This document shows, piece after piece, positions 19,236 to 27,626 of a stretch of DNA of 64,000 nucleotides; position 1 is the stretch's first letter, and each line of letters starts with the position of its first letter. The stretch spans positions 1 to 64,000 of the forward strand of contig NZ_FOXH01000014.1 of NCBI RefSeq assembly GCF_900115665.1, read 5' to 3'. A program made the position numbers and the translations under genes. The stretch comes from Pseudarcicella hirudinis. GTDB taxonomy: Bacteria; Bacteroidota; Bacteroidia; Cytophagales; Spirosomataceae. The notes below the pieces were generated by a model, which did no database searches, was not told the origin of the DNA, and saw only the letters and a list, made by a program, of their open reading frames with translations.

Positions 19236-19523
19236 ATTTTTTAATGTTGAATGTATAATCCTATAAAAATAGTGTAATTTATTCCCCATTATAATTTAAC
19301 TTGCAGCAAAATTATTCATTTAACAAATGTGAATAATTTGAAATTCTGAAAACTTCCCGTCAATTCCTTTTAAAATAGTGATTATAAGTATCCTGAAATT
19401 CAAATCTTTTTAACAGGAGAATTGTATTTTATGTTACTGAATGATTCTTCTAAATTTTTTGATGCCTTTCATTGAATAATTATTAAAGAAAATCCATTCT
19501 TTATTATTAGAGTCGAAAGCTCT

Positions 19524-20135
19524 ATGTTAAACATTATTATTATGAAACAAAATTTGGTGGATTTACTCAAATCCTTAGTTGATTTCACGGATGAGGAAAT
19601 CGAAATAACTGAAGAGCTTTTTGAAATCAAGCACATTAAAAAAGGTGAAATTTGGGTTAGAGAGGGTGATCTTAAATTGGAAGTAGCCTTTATCAATAAA
19701 GGTTTAATGAGGATATTTTTTATGAAAGGAAAATCTGAAAATACCTTTCAATTCCGTGCTGAAGGAGAATTTGTTTCCAGTTTTGATAATTTCTTTTCTC
19801 AAAAACCCAGCAGAGATTATATTCAGGCACTTGAAGATTGTGAACTCTGCACGATTTCGATTCAAAATCTTGAATATCTGAGAAATAAATTCCATAACTG
19901 GGAAAGGTTCGGCCGTATTAACTATGGCAGTTACTTTATGGAATTTGATGAAAGAATCCGTGCCTTTATTTCTGAAACAGCACAACAAAGATACGAGCGT
20001 TTCATCCGGGATTACCCTGACAGAACCAACCGGATCCCTCAATTGTATCTGTCTAATTATCTGGGCATTACGCCTCAGTCTCTAAGTCGTGTAAGAAGCA
20101 GAATGAGTAAAAAGGAAACTGTTGTAAAGATTTAA
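19524..20135 (+). CDS. Crp/Fnr family transcriptional regulator
   Basis: 203 residues. The cyclic-nucleotide-binding-like beta barrel spans about 20-130 (KKGEIWVREGD, FQFRAEGEFVSSFDNF), and the C-terminal winged helix has RYERFIRDYPD and the recognition helix in YLGITPQSLSRVRSRM. The subgroup is common in Bacteroidota and usually lacks cAMP-contact residues, so the ligand is unknown. A second Met at 19542 (MKQNLVDLL) is an equally plausible start. It converges on rocD across a hairpin, so it is not obviously linked to either neighbour. Confidence 0.88.
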   Translation: MLNIIIMKQNLVDLLKSLVDFTDEEIEITEELFEIKHIKKGEIWVREGDLKLEVAFINKGLMRIFFMKGKSENTFQFRAEGEFVSSFDNFFSQKPSRDYIQALEDCELCTISIQNLEYLRNKFHNWERFGRINYGSYFMEFDERIRAFISETAQQRYERFIRDYPDRTNRIPQLYLSNYLGITPQSLSRVRSRMSKKETVVKI

Positions 20136-20161
20136 ATCCGGCAAAATATATCAGAACTTAT

Positions 20162-20212
20162 CAGGGAGCCGTTTCATTTTCTCTTTCACCGGAGTCATGA
20201 AACAGCTCCCTG
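20162..20212. terminator. Hairpin between converging Crp-like gene and rocD
   Basis: The arms cagggagc-c-gtttcat (20162-20177) and atgaaac-a-gctccctg (20197-20212) pair over 15 bp with one C/A mismatch and a 19-nt loop. There is no strong T tract, but the position between two stop codons supports a terminator. Confidence 0.6.
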
Positions 20213-20221
20213 TATAAAGGT

Positions 20222-21466
20222 TTAATATGACAGGAATACCTTCTCAATGATATCACAAGCCTCATTCATTTGAGACTCGCTGATAATCAATGGGGGGGCA
20301 AAACGGATTTTATTACCATGCGTAGGTTTAGCAAGTAAACCGCTTTCTTTAAATGCTACGCATAAGTTCCAGGCGGTTTCACTATCTTCTGTATCATTGA
20401 TTTCAATAGCATTAAGGAGTCCTTTTCCTCTCACCTGAGTGATTAATGTAGTTTTCGACTGTAAATCACGCATACGCTTCCGGAAAAGCTCGCCCATTTC
20501 TGTGGCATTCTCTGCTAATTTCTCTTCCTTCACGACGGTAAGAGCTGCAATTGTTACAGCACAGGCCAAAGGATTTCCTCCATAGGTAGAACCATGCTCT
20601 CCGGGTTTGATAGTCAGCATAATTTCGTCACGGCAAAGTACGGCAGAAACCGGGTAAGTTCCTCCGGAAAGGGCTTTCCCAAGAATCAGAATATCCGGCT
20701 GAAAACCTTCATGATCACAGGCAAGACGTTTACCGGTACGAGCTATTCCTGTCTGAACCTCATCAGCAATGAACAGCACATTCTTCGCCTTGCACATTTC
20801 ATAAGCTTTCTTCAGATATCCTTCATCCGGAACAACAACTCCCGCTTCGCCCTGAATTGGTTCTACCATAAAACCGGCAACATTAGGGTCTTTTAGCACT
20901 TCTTCAAGCGCAGCAAGGTCATTGTAAGGAATAATTTCATACCCCTGCAATAAAGGGCCGTAATCACTATAACTTGAAGGATCAGTAGAAGATGAAATCG
21001 CAGCAATGGTTCTTCCCCAAAAATTACCTGCTGCATAAACGGTCTTAGCCTGATTTTGCGGAATTCCTTTTACTTTGTAAGCCCATTTTCTGGTCAGTTT
21101 CAAGGCTGTTTCCCCACCTTCAGCCCCCGAATTCATCATCAGAACTTTGTCATATCCGAAGTATTCACAGAGAAATTTTTCACAGACACCTAATTGATTG
21201 CTGTAAAAAGCTCTTGAAGTAAGTGTTAGTTTCTGAGCCTGATCAATCATTGCCTGTACAATTTTCGGATGACAATGCCCTTGATTTACAGCACTATATG
21301 CAGACAAAAAATCAAAATATGGTTTATTTTCCACATCCCAGACAAAAACACCCTGCCCCCGTTGAAGCACAACAGGCATCGGATGATAATTGTGAGCGCC
21401 AAAGCGGTCTTCCAGTTGCATAGCTCTCTCTGAAGCCGATTGCATTGCATATTCCTGAGTAAACAT
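20222..21466 (-). CDS. rocD: Ornithine--oxo-acid transaminase
   Basis: 414 residues, class III PLP aminotransferase. [13 protein letters not shown] near the N-terminus, [38 protein letters not shown] and the PLP-lysine motif [15 protein letters not shown] define ornithine aminotransferase rather than other class III enzymes. It transfers the delta-amino group of ornithine to 2-oxoglutarate, giving glutamate semialdehyde for proline or glutamate. The gene is monocistronic; no arginase is nearby. Confidence 0.94.
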   Translation of the reverse strand: MFTQEYAMQSASERAMQLEDRFGAHNYHPMPVVLQRGQGVFVWDVENKPYFDFLSAYSAVNQGHCHPKIVQAMIDQAQKLTLTSRAFYSNQLGVCEKFLCEYFGYDKVLMMNSGAEGGETALKLTRKWAYKVKGIPQNQAKTVYAAGNFWGRTIAAISSSTDPSSYSDYGPLLQGYEIIPYNDLAALEEVLKDPNVAGFMVEPIQGEAGVVVPDEGYLKKAYEMCKAKNVLFIADEVQTGIARTGKRLACDHEGFQPDILILGKALSGGTYPVSAVLCRDEIMLTIKPGEHGSTYGGNPLACAVTIAALTVVKEEKLAENATEMGELFRKRMRDLQSKTTLITQVRGKGLLNAIEINDTEDSETAWNLCVAFKESGLLAKPTHGNKIRFAPPLIISESQMNEACDIIEKVFLSY

Positions 21467-22064
<598 letters not shown>

Positions 22065-22233
22065 TTATCCGGAGTCTCCCAAAGATAAAAACCCCTCATA
22101 TCCTGGCTCTCAACATTCACAATTGGTAAATAATACTTTGATTTTCAAGCATTATAACTCAAATGTAATCTTTACAAATAACTTTGAGAAGTGAAAAATT
22201 ATTTCCTGTTTATATTATAATCCTTACTTAACT

Positions 22234-22935
22234 ATGAACTTATTATTCAGGCACATCATGCTGTGCCTTATGTTTTTTGTTGTGACCTGCTCATGCGAAA
22301 CCCATCAGAATTCCACTAACCGCTTACCTGAAGATTCCGATAAAATTTCTACCGCTATTTCTGATGTTACCGGGAACGGATATGCCTATTGGGATCTTCT
22401 GGGCTATCAGAAAGGCGAAAAACTCCCTGATTTTACCTTACGAAATATCAACGGAGAAAGATTCAATCTGTATGAAACACTAAAACTTGGGAAACCCGTA
22501 ATGTTAATTACTGGAAGCACCACCTGCGATCACACAAGAAAAAATCTTAATTCAATAAATGCCTTTACCAATAAATACAGCAACAAGCTCAGCATTTACA
22601 TAATTTACACCCAGGAGGCGCATCCATGCGACGCCATCAGTCCATACTCATTAAATCATGAAATCTGGGAATCGAAGGCTAATATCAGAGATCATGTCAA
22701 AGCCTCTCAGCCAAGGACCTACGGAGAAAGAAAAGCGCTTGCTTCGAAATGGCAGAAAACTTACAAAGTTCAGCCGACAGTTCTGATTGATAACCCCGGT
22801 AATGACTCCTGGAAAACGCTGGGGCAGGCCCCAAATATGATGTATCTGATAGAACCTGACGGCAATGTGTATTACAAACAGGTATGGGCTCAAATGGAGG
22901 AAGTTGAAGGAGTGGCCACAGAACTGGTGAAATAA
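22234..22935 (+). CDS. Deiodinase-like thioredoxin-fold protein, exported (probable lipoprotein)
   Basis: 233 residues. The N-terminus has a hydrophobic stretch ending in TCSC (Cys19/Cys21), so lipid attachment is likely. A thioredoxin-like domain follows: KLPDFTLRNINGERFNL, then PVMLITGSTTC with Cys near residue 97 at the place of the redox-active (Sec/Cys) residue, then IYIIYTQEAHPCDAISPYS, close to the YIxEAHxxDgW element of the iodothyronine deiodinase family, and YGERKALASKW. Bacterial homologues are better viewed as peroxiredoxin-like redox proteins. It stands alone before fadA. Role unknown; thiol-peroxidase-like activity in the periplasm is an inference. Confidence 0.7.
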   Translation: MNLLFRHIMLCLMFFVVTCSCETHQNSTNRLPEDSDKISTAISDVTGNGYAYWDLLGYQKGEKLPDFTLRNINGERFNLYETLKLGKPVMLITGSTTCDHTRKNLNSINAFTNKYSNKLSIYIIYTQEAHPCDAISPYSLNHEIWESKANIRDHVKASQPRTYGERKALASKWQKTYKVQPTVLIDNPGNDSWKTLGQAPNMMYLIEPDGNVYYKQVWAQMEEVEGVATELVK

Positions 22936-22977
22936 AAATATTACCGTTCTGTTAAATGCTCACAAAAGAAAGTACGT

Positions 22978-23014
22978 AAAAAAGACCTCAGGCGAATTAA
23001 ATCATCCTGAGGTC
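22978..23014 (-). terminator. Intrinsic terminator after fadA
   Basis: On the minus strand, ggacctcagg-type arms (23006-23014 with 22984-22992) form a perfect 9-bp stem, followed by six T (22983-22978). It lies 36 bp after the fadA stop codon. Confidence 0.8.
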
Positions 23015-23049
23015 TCCAGTTTACCTATCTTAACTTCTAATAAATTCTG

Positions 23050-24228
23050 CTATTTCAGAAATTCGTAGATTCCTGCTACTCCCTGTCCTCCACCAACACA
23101 AGCAGAAACCATTCCATATTTCTGATTTCTTCTCCTCATTTCATTAAAAAGCTGAACTGATAACTTTGCACCCGAACATCCAAGCGGATGGCCCAAAGCA
23201 ATGGCACCACCGTTTACATTAATTTTGCTCTGATCCAAATCCAGTGTTTTTATAACAGCCAGCGACTGAGCGGCGAAGGCTTCGTTCAACTCAATCTGGT
23301 CAATATCATTCGCTTTCAATCCGGCTTTTTTCAAAGCAAGCGGAATGGCTTCTACCGGGCCTATTCCCATAATTTTAGGTTCAACACCTGCTGTTGCGTA
23401 AGTCACCATTCTGGCAATTGGTTCAAGATTCAATTCTTTTACCATTGCCTCAGACATCACCATCACAAAAGAAGCACCATCGGACGTCTGAGAAGAATTT
23501 CCCGCAGTAACAGTACCTCCTGCTGCAAAAACCGGTTTCAATTTAGATAAAGCATCCATACTTGTTCCGGCTCTCGGACCTTCATCTGTATCTACAATAT
23601 ATTCTTTGGTTTTCTTCTTTCCTGATTTTTCATCGAAATATGTCTCTTTCACAGTAACCGGAACAATTTCATCTTTGAAAAGCCCGGCCTGTTGTGCAGC
23701 AAGCGCTTTTGTATGAGAATTTACAGAAAACTGATCCTGCTCCTCACGGCTGATTTTGAATTGTTCACGAACCTGCTCAGCCGTTAATCCCATTCCTATG
23801 TAATAATCAGGATGAGATTTGGCAATTTCAAAATTCAATGCCGTTTTATAACCCATCACCGGAACCATAGACATAGATTCTGTTCCTCCTGCGATAATAC
23901 AATCTGCGAGTCCTGCATGAATTTTAGCTGAAGCAATGGCAATAGCCTCCAGTCCGGAACCACAGTAACGGTTAATCGTAAAACCCGGTACACTTTTAGG
24001 CAAAGATAACAAAGCAATATACCTTGCAATCTGCATTCCCTGTTCAGCTTCAGGTACTGCATTTCCTACAATCAGATCATCAACTCTTGCCGGATCCAGC
24101 TGAGGAACCTTTCCAAGCATATATTTAATAACTTCTGCGGCTAAATCATCCGGTCTGGTGAAACGAAAAACGCCTCTTGGTGCTTTTCCAACTGCGGTCC
24201 GATAACCCGCTACAATGTATGCGTTCAT
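23050..24228 (-). CDS. fadA: Acetyl-CoA C-acyltransferase (3-ketoacyl-CoA thiolase)
   Basis: 392 residues, thiolase family. The nucleophilic Cys89 is in [11 protein letters not shown]; the C-terminal catalytic His lies in [18 protein letters not shown] and the second Cys in SACVGGGQG (near 378). It cleaves 3-ketoacyl-CoA in beta-oxidation and partners FadN. It is encoded alone on the minus strand, far from fadN, but the 16-bp operator and spacing upstream are the same, so the two should be co-regulated. Confidence 0.94.
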   Translation of the reverse strand: MNAYIVAGYRTAVGKAPRGVFRFTRPDDLAAEVIKYMLGKVPQLDPARVDDLIVGNAVPEAEQGMQIARYIALLSLPKSVPGFTINRYCGSGLEAIAIASAKIHAGLADCIIAGGTESMSMVPVMGYKTALNFEIAKSHPDYYIGMGLTAEQVREQFKISREEQDQFSVNSHTKALAAQQAGLFKDEIVPVTVKETYFDEKSGKKKTKEYIVDTDEGPRAGTSMDALSKLKPVFAAGGTVTAGNSSQTSDGASFVMVMSEAMVKELNLEPIARMVTYATAGVEPKIMGIGPVEAIPLALKKAGLKANDIDQIELNEAFAAQSLAVIKTLDLDQSKINVNGGAIALGHPLGCSGAKLSVQLFNEMRRRNQKYGMVSACVGGGQGVAGIYEFLK

Positions 24229-24301
24229 GTCTTACTTATTTGGTTTTCAAATCTTTGAATATTACAATTCTATCAACACACTATCCAGTATCATCGTTGC
24301 T

Positions 24302-24339
24302 CAAAGTTAACAAATATAAAATATGTTATGCAAGCATAC
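24302..24339 (-). promoter_or_regulatory. fadA promoter with overlapping operator
   Basis: On the minus strand GTATGCTTGCATAACA (24339-24324) is identical to the site upstream of fadN. Its TTG is followed after 21 nt by TAACTTTG (24309-24302), a perfect -7 box. A second box, TATATTTG (24318-24311), overlaps it. The arrangement predicts repression by a dimeric regulator covering the -33 element. The rest of the 329-bp interval (24229-24557) holds no gene. Confidence 0.78.
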
Positions 24340-24557
24340 CTTTATTTTTTTATTTTTTTCCGATCGAAAAAGCAGGATTTATCTTGGATGTTACAGGTTA
24401 CTGTATGGTATATCAGGCTTATCTTATGAGTATAAATCTGGAAATCAATTCATTACAACATATAAACGTTCAAATTTTATATTTCCAATCAAAAAATTTC
24501 AAGATTAAAATGATATTTTTGCAAAAATTCATCAAAAATGCCTAACCATAAATAATC

Positions 24558-25175
24558 ATGTCTGAATTTCAAACCTATCTTCAACTTGGTTTTCAACACA
24601 TTACTGACATCAAAGGTTACGATCATATTCTATTTGTAGTTGCACTTTGTGCCATTTACAAATTGAGTGACTGGAAAAAAGTAGCAATTCTTGTTACAGC
24701 ATTTACCATAGGGCATTCTGTTACACTGGCCTTATCAACGCTTGATATAATTTCTTACAGAAGCGAGATCATTGAGTTTCTGATCCCCATTACCATATTC
24801 ATTACCTGTCTGGTTAATTTTTTCTTTAAATCAGATCAAAAGAGAAAACCTGTAAAAGCGCCCTCTTCCCGCTCCCGTTATGTGCTGGCAATGTCTTTCG
24901 GACTCATTCATGGTATGGGTTTTTCAAATTACCTGAAAAGTCTCTTAGGGCAAGAGCAATCAATCATTAAGCCACTTTTTGCTTTTAATCTGGGTTTGGA
25001 AATCGGACAGCTCATTATTGTATTAATTGCGCTGGTTCTGAGCTTTATCATGACTGAAATTTTCAGTGTAAAAAAACATGACTGGAATCTGATTCTTTCC
25101 GGAATGGTGGCTGGCATTGCTATTACTCTGATAACGGGTGCTGCATATTTTGCAGAATTATTTCCCGGAAAATAA
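24558..25175 (+). CDS. HupE/UreJ-like integral membrane protein
   Basis: 205 residues with about six hydrophobic segments. The N-terminal FQHITDIKGYDHILFVVALC, the FTIGHSVTLAL element and FGLIHGMGFSNYL are hallmarks of the HupE/UreJ_2 family, which includes presumed nickel or cobalt permeases of hydrogenase and urease loci. The His residues in these strings could bind the metal. No hydrogenase or urease gene is near, so the substrate is open. Confidence 0.82.
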   Translation: MSEFQTYLQLGFQHITDIKGYDHILFVVALCAIYKLSDWKKVAILVTAFTIGHSVTLALSTLDIISYRSEIIEFLIPITIFITCLVNFFFKSDQKRKPVKAPSSRSRYVLAMSFGLIHGMGFSNYLKSLLGQEQSIIKPLFAFNLGLEIGQLIIVLIALVLSFIMTEIFSVKKHDWNLILSGMVAGIAITLITGAAYFAELFPGK

Positions 25176-25231
25176 GACTAAACAATCCTTAAAACCCGTT
25201 TCTTAAAATATCAGTAAACACAGGATTACTC

Positions 25232-25341
25232 AAAGTGTCCGATTTCGCACAAAAAGTGTATCGAAATCGGACACTTTTTCATTACACCACATAACAATAC
25301 ACTGATTATCAGTAAATTAAATATTTGGCACAATCTTCTCC
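25232..25341 (+). promoter_or_regulatory. Candidate sigma-54 promoter with upstream dyads, first ABC unit
   Basis: The 16-bp arms aaagtgtccgatttcg (25232-25247) and its exact complement (25262-25277) surround a 14-nt spacer. Inside lies the 19-mer GTGTATCGAAATCGGACAC (25256-25274). After 51 nt comes TGGCAC-AATCT-TCTCC (25326-25341), like a -24/-12 element but with TC instead of GC at -12. The second ABC unit has the same arrangement. The inverted repeat also ends in five T, so it may double as the terminator of the HupE-like gene. Confidence 0.55.
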
Positions 25342-25389
25342 TAATCAATATTCAGGCAACAACCTTTACACGATAAAACTTAGTACCCA

Positions 25390-26643
25390 ATGGACAGAGT
25401 TATAGAAAAGAAAAAATGGTCAGTTAAACGTATTCTTCCGATTGCGGGTGGTCTGGGCATTTTAGGATTAATTGCAGCAAGTTATTACGGCACCACCGGC
25501 AAAGCAAAGTTGAATGTTGAGCAGGACAAGATCATTATTTCAGAGGTTTCGAAAGGAAAATTTCAGGATGTTACTCCGATCAACGGCGTGATTTTACCGA
25601 TACAGACTATTTATCTTGATGCTCTTGAAGGAGGCCGTGTGGAAGAACTTCTTGTGGAAGACGGAAGCGTGGTACAAAAAGGACAACCAATCATTAAACT
25701 TTCCAATACCGACCTTGAGCTTGACCTTTCCAACAGAGAAACATCTGTATTTCAGCTAATTACTCAAATGCAATATACCCGTAACCTGGCCAGAGAAAAT
25801 ACAATCCGTCAGGAAGCAAACCTTGCAGATATCGATAATGCGCTGGCCGAAGCAAAACGTGTTTACGATCTGAACACCAGATTATATAAAGAAAAAGTCA
25901 TCTCAGAACAAGATTACCGCTCATCTCTAAACCTGTATAATTATCAGGTTCGTCGGAAAAAATTAATCGAACAAACCTTAAAACAGGACTCTATTACAAC
26001 TAATCAGCAACTTCAGCAAATGAAGGAAACGGTTTCCAGAACACAACAGACTCTGGCACTTATGCGCAAAAAAGCCGGGGATTTGTTAGTAAAGGCCCCG
26101 GTTTCAGGTCAGCTTACTTCCAGAAGTGCTGAAATCGGAGAATCGAAAGTAAGAGGCCAGCGTTTAGGACAGATTGATGTTCTGAGCGGATTTAAGGTAA
26201 GAGCAGACATAGACGAACATTATATTTCAAGGGTTTTCACCGGATTGACAGGAGAGTTTGTAATTTCTGAGAAAACATATAAGCTAAAAATCAGGAAAGT
26301 TTTCTCTCAGGTTCAAAATGGTCGCTTTCAGGTTGATATGGAATTTATCGGAAAAGTTCCGGATGGTATCCGCAGAGGACAAACGTTACAGATCCGACTT
26401 GCTTTGGGAGATGAAACGCAGGCTGTTCTTTTACCAAAAGGTGGTTTCTACCAGCAAACAGGTGGTAACTGGATTTTCAAAGTAGCAGAATCAGGTCAGA
26501 AAGCATTCAGAGTGGACATACAGCTGGGCCGTCAGAATCCGGACTATTATGAAGTACTTGAAGGCTTAAAACCGGGAGATAAAGTAGTTACCTCAGGATA
26601 TGACAATTACGGTGACATGCAGGAGTTGGTGATTAAAAAATGA
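25390..26643 (+). CDS. HlyD/MacA-like periplasmic adaptor (membrane fusion protein)
   Basis: 417 residues. One N-terminal membrane segment (about 15-32), then a lipoyl/barrel-sandwich half (GRVEELLVEDGSVVQKGQPI, about 82-101), a long coiled-coil hairpin (about 120-235, Gln/Leu/Arg-rich), the second lipoyl half (VKAPVSGQLTSRSAEIGE) and a beta-barrel/membrane-proximal region ending in LEGLKPGDKVVTSGYD. It should bridge the inner-membrane permease and an outer-membrane channel. First gene of a unit running to 42310; the only adaptor in the 23-kb block. No outer-membrane factor is adjacent. Confidence 0.9.
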   Translation: MDRVIEKKKWSVKRILPIAGGLGILGLIAASYYGTTGKAKLNVEQDKIIISEVSKGKFQDVTPINGVILPIQTIYLDALEGGRVEELLVEDGSVVQKGQPIIKLSNTDLELDLSNRETSVFQLITQMQYTRNLARENTIRQEANLADIDNALAEAKRVYDLNTRLYKEKVISEQDYRSSLNLYNYQVRRKKLIEQTLKQDSITTNQQLQQMKETVSRTQQTLALMRKKAGDLLVKAPVSGQLTSRSAEIGESKVRGQRLGQIDVLSGFKVRADIDEHYISRVFTGLTGEFVISEKTYKLKIRKVFSQVQNGRFQVDMEFIGKVPDGIRRGQTLQIRLALGDETQAVLLPKGGFYQQTGGNWIFKVAESGQKAFRVDIQLGRQNPDYYEVLEGLKPGDKVVTSGYDNYGDMQELVIKK

Positions 26644-26652
26644 TTTATCAAA

Positions 26653-26689
26653 AGCATCTGAAAAGAAGCCTGATTTACGGTCAGATGCT
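26653..26689 (+). terminator. Hairpin between adaptor and ATPase genes
   Basis: agcatctga (26653-26661) pairs perfectly with tcagatgct (26681-26689), 9 bp with a 19-nt loop and only a weak T-rich tail. It may attenuate or process the operon mRNA rather than end it. Confidence 0.4.
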
Positions 26690-26826
26690 ATCCTTTAACA
26701 TTTTGAACCTTAGAAATCATGCAAACATTACTCTTTTTACTCATGATAAACTGTTTTGTACAACTGGTTTTCGCATTCCTATTTTGAAAATAACTCAGAC
26801 AACTCATTGATAAACAAACAAATACT

Positions 26827-27504
26827 ATGTTAAAAATAACGGGTTTAGAAAAAATTTACCGCACAGAAGATATTGAAACCATGGCCCTCAACAGACTTTC
26901 CATGGAAGTTAAAGAAGGAGAATTTGTGGCAATCATGGGTCCTTCAGGTTGTGGTAAATCAACACTTTTAAACATTATTGGTTTATTGGACGATCCTGAT
27001 GCCGGGAGCTTCCAATTCAATAGTATAGAAGTTGCGCATTTTAATGAGCGCAAGAGAGCCGATTTACGAAAACGCAATATTGGTTTCGTATTTCAAAGCT
27101 TCAATCTGATTGATGAGCTGACTGTTTATGAAAATGTTGAATTGCCGTTGCTTTATCTTGGCATTCCTGCTACTGAGCGTAAACAACGTGTAGAAGAAGT
27201 ACTGGAAAAAGTACAGATTATGCACAGAAAAAACCACTTCCCTCAACAATTATCGGGCGGTCAGCAACAACGCTGCGCCGTAGCCAGAGCCGTGGTCAAT
27301 AAACCCAAACTGATTCTGGCCGATGAGCCTACCGGTAACCTTGATTCATCTAACGGAAATGAAGTTATGCAATTGCTTACTGAATTGAACGATGGTGGCA
27401 CAACCGTAGTAATGGTAACGCACTCTGAGCATGATGCACGTTATGCACACAGGATTATTAGACTATTGGACGGTCAGGTTGTGATGGAAAACGTACTCTC
27501 CTAA
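26827..27504 (+). CDS. ABC transporter ATP-binding protein (MacB/LolD-type)
   Basis: 225 residues. Walker A GPSGCGKSTLL (about 38-48), Q-loop [17 protein letters not shown], signature LSGGQQQRCAVARA (about 143-156), Walker [14 protein letters not shown] with an intact D-loop, and the H-loop VTHSEHDA. All catalytic elements are present. The family powers mechanotransmission transporters with FtsX-type permeases (MacB, LolCDE, FtsEX) rather than classical import. It is 183 bp after the adaptor and 122 bp before the first permease. Confidence 0.93.
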   Translation: MLKITGLEKIYRTEDIETMALNRLSMEVKEGEFVAIMGPSGCGKSTLLNIIGLLDDPDAGSFQFNSIEVAHFNERKRADLRKRNIGFVFQSFNLIDELTVYENVELPLLYLGIPATERKQRVEEVLEKVQIMHRKNHFPQQLSGGQQQRCAVARAVVNKPKLILADEPTGNLDSSNGNEVMQLLTELNDGGTTVVMVTHSEHDARYAHRIIRLLDGQVVMENVLS

Positions 27505-27529
27505 ATAATTCCATTTCAATGAGTTACGG

Positions 27530-27547
27530 TATCAGCTTCCGCTGATA
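27530..27547 (+). other. Short hairpin between ATPase and first permease
   Basis: tatcagc (27530-27536) and gctgata (27541-27547) form a 7-bp stem with a TTCC loop. There is no T tract. It may mark mRNA processing between the ATPase and permease cistrons. Confidence 0.3.
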
Positions 27548-27626
27548 TCCGGTAGAACGTACCCGAAACTTAACCTATTTTATAAAAACTGAAACCTCAA
27601 CTTTTAATTGAAACCTGTTTTCACTT

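Noticed and set aside
25232-25279. Perfect inverted repeat as nothing but the terminator of the HupE-like gene
   Set aside because: The T tail makes this possible, but the near-copy at 42414-42432 with the same distance to a TGGCA element is not explained by a terminator alone; both roles are kept open.
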